5,483 bases of DNA from Candidatus Zixiibacteriota bacterium (lineage in GTDB: Bacteria; Zixibacteria; MSB-5A5; SM1-73), in contig JAOZNS010000179.1 in the NCBI GenBank assembly GCA_029933635.1, positions 1 through 5,483 on the forward strand, in the 5' to 3' direction. Numbering within the stretch: the stretch's first letter is position 1; each line of letters opens with the position of its first letter. Positions 5,473-5,483 of this stretch are shown here, one piece after another. A model generated the notes under the pieces. It had not been told where the DNA came from. It made no database searches and saw nothing but the letters and a program-made list of their open reading frames with translations. The position numbers were made by a program, and so were the translations under genes.

Positions 5473-5483
5473 ATTTTTGCATC

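Overview
The window looks like bacterial chromosome, probably from an uncultivated or environmental lineage. The evidence is Shine-Dalgarno sites of the AGGAG type, a sigma70-like promoter, moderate to low GC by eye, and abundant palindromic intergenic repeats. No marker gene fixes the taxon. The repeat style resembles what I recall from candidate-phylum genomes such as Zixibacteria, but that is a weak recollection and not an assignment.

All convincing genes lie on the minus strand, so transcription runs from right to left. In that order they are: (1) 5211-3526, a soluble MEDS-PAS-HisKA-HATPase sensor kinase; (2) 3194-2748, a stand-alone receiver of the Rcp1-like type; and (3) 2715-451, a hybrid REC-PAS-PAS-HisKA-HATPase-REC kinase. 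Genes 2 and 3 are 32 nt apart and are almost certainly co-transcribed. Genes 1 and 2 are separated by 331 nt that hold a possible internal -10 box and a doubtful 68-codon ORF (3416-3210). Together they read as a cytosolic two-component or phosphorelay cassette. None of the proteins has a DNA-binding, diguanylate cyclase, HPt or other recognisable output domain, so the target is unknown.

Upstream of gene 1 (5212-5483) are a good sigma70-like promoter (TTGACA-17-TATTTT), a 12-bp perfect palindrome just upstream of it, and a palindromic repeat element (5375-5472). Downstream of gene 3 (1-450) a second copy of that element lies in opposite orientation (178-287). It is followed towards the gene by another palindromic module (296-349), and part of a further hairpin repeat sits at the left edge (2-22). 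One hairpin of the left copy carries a T-run in the right direction to act as a terminator for the cassette. I see nothing recognisable in 23-177 or 350-450.

The main points of interest are the cassette without an output, its bracketing by inverted copies of a structured repeat, and the Cys/His-rich MEDS sensor.
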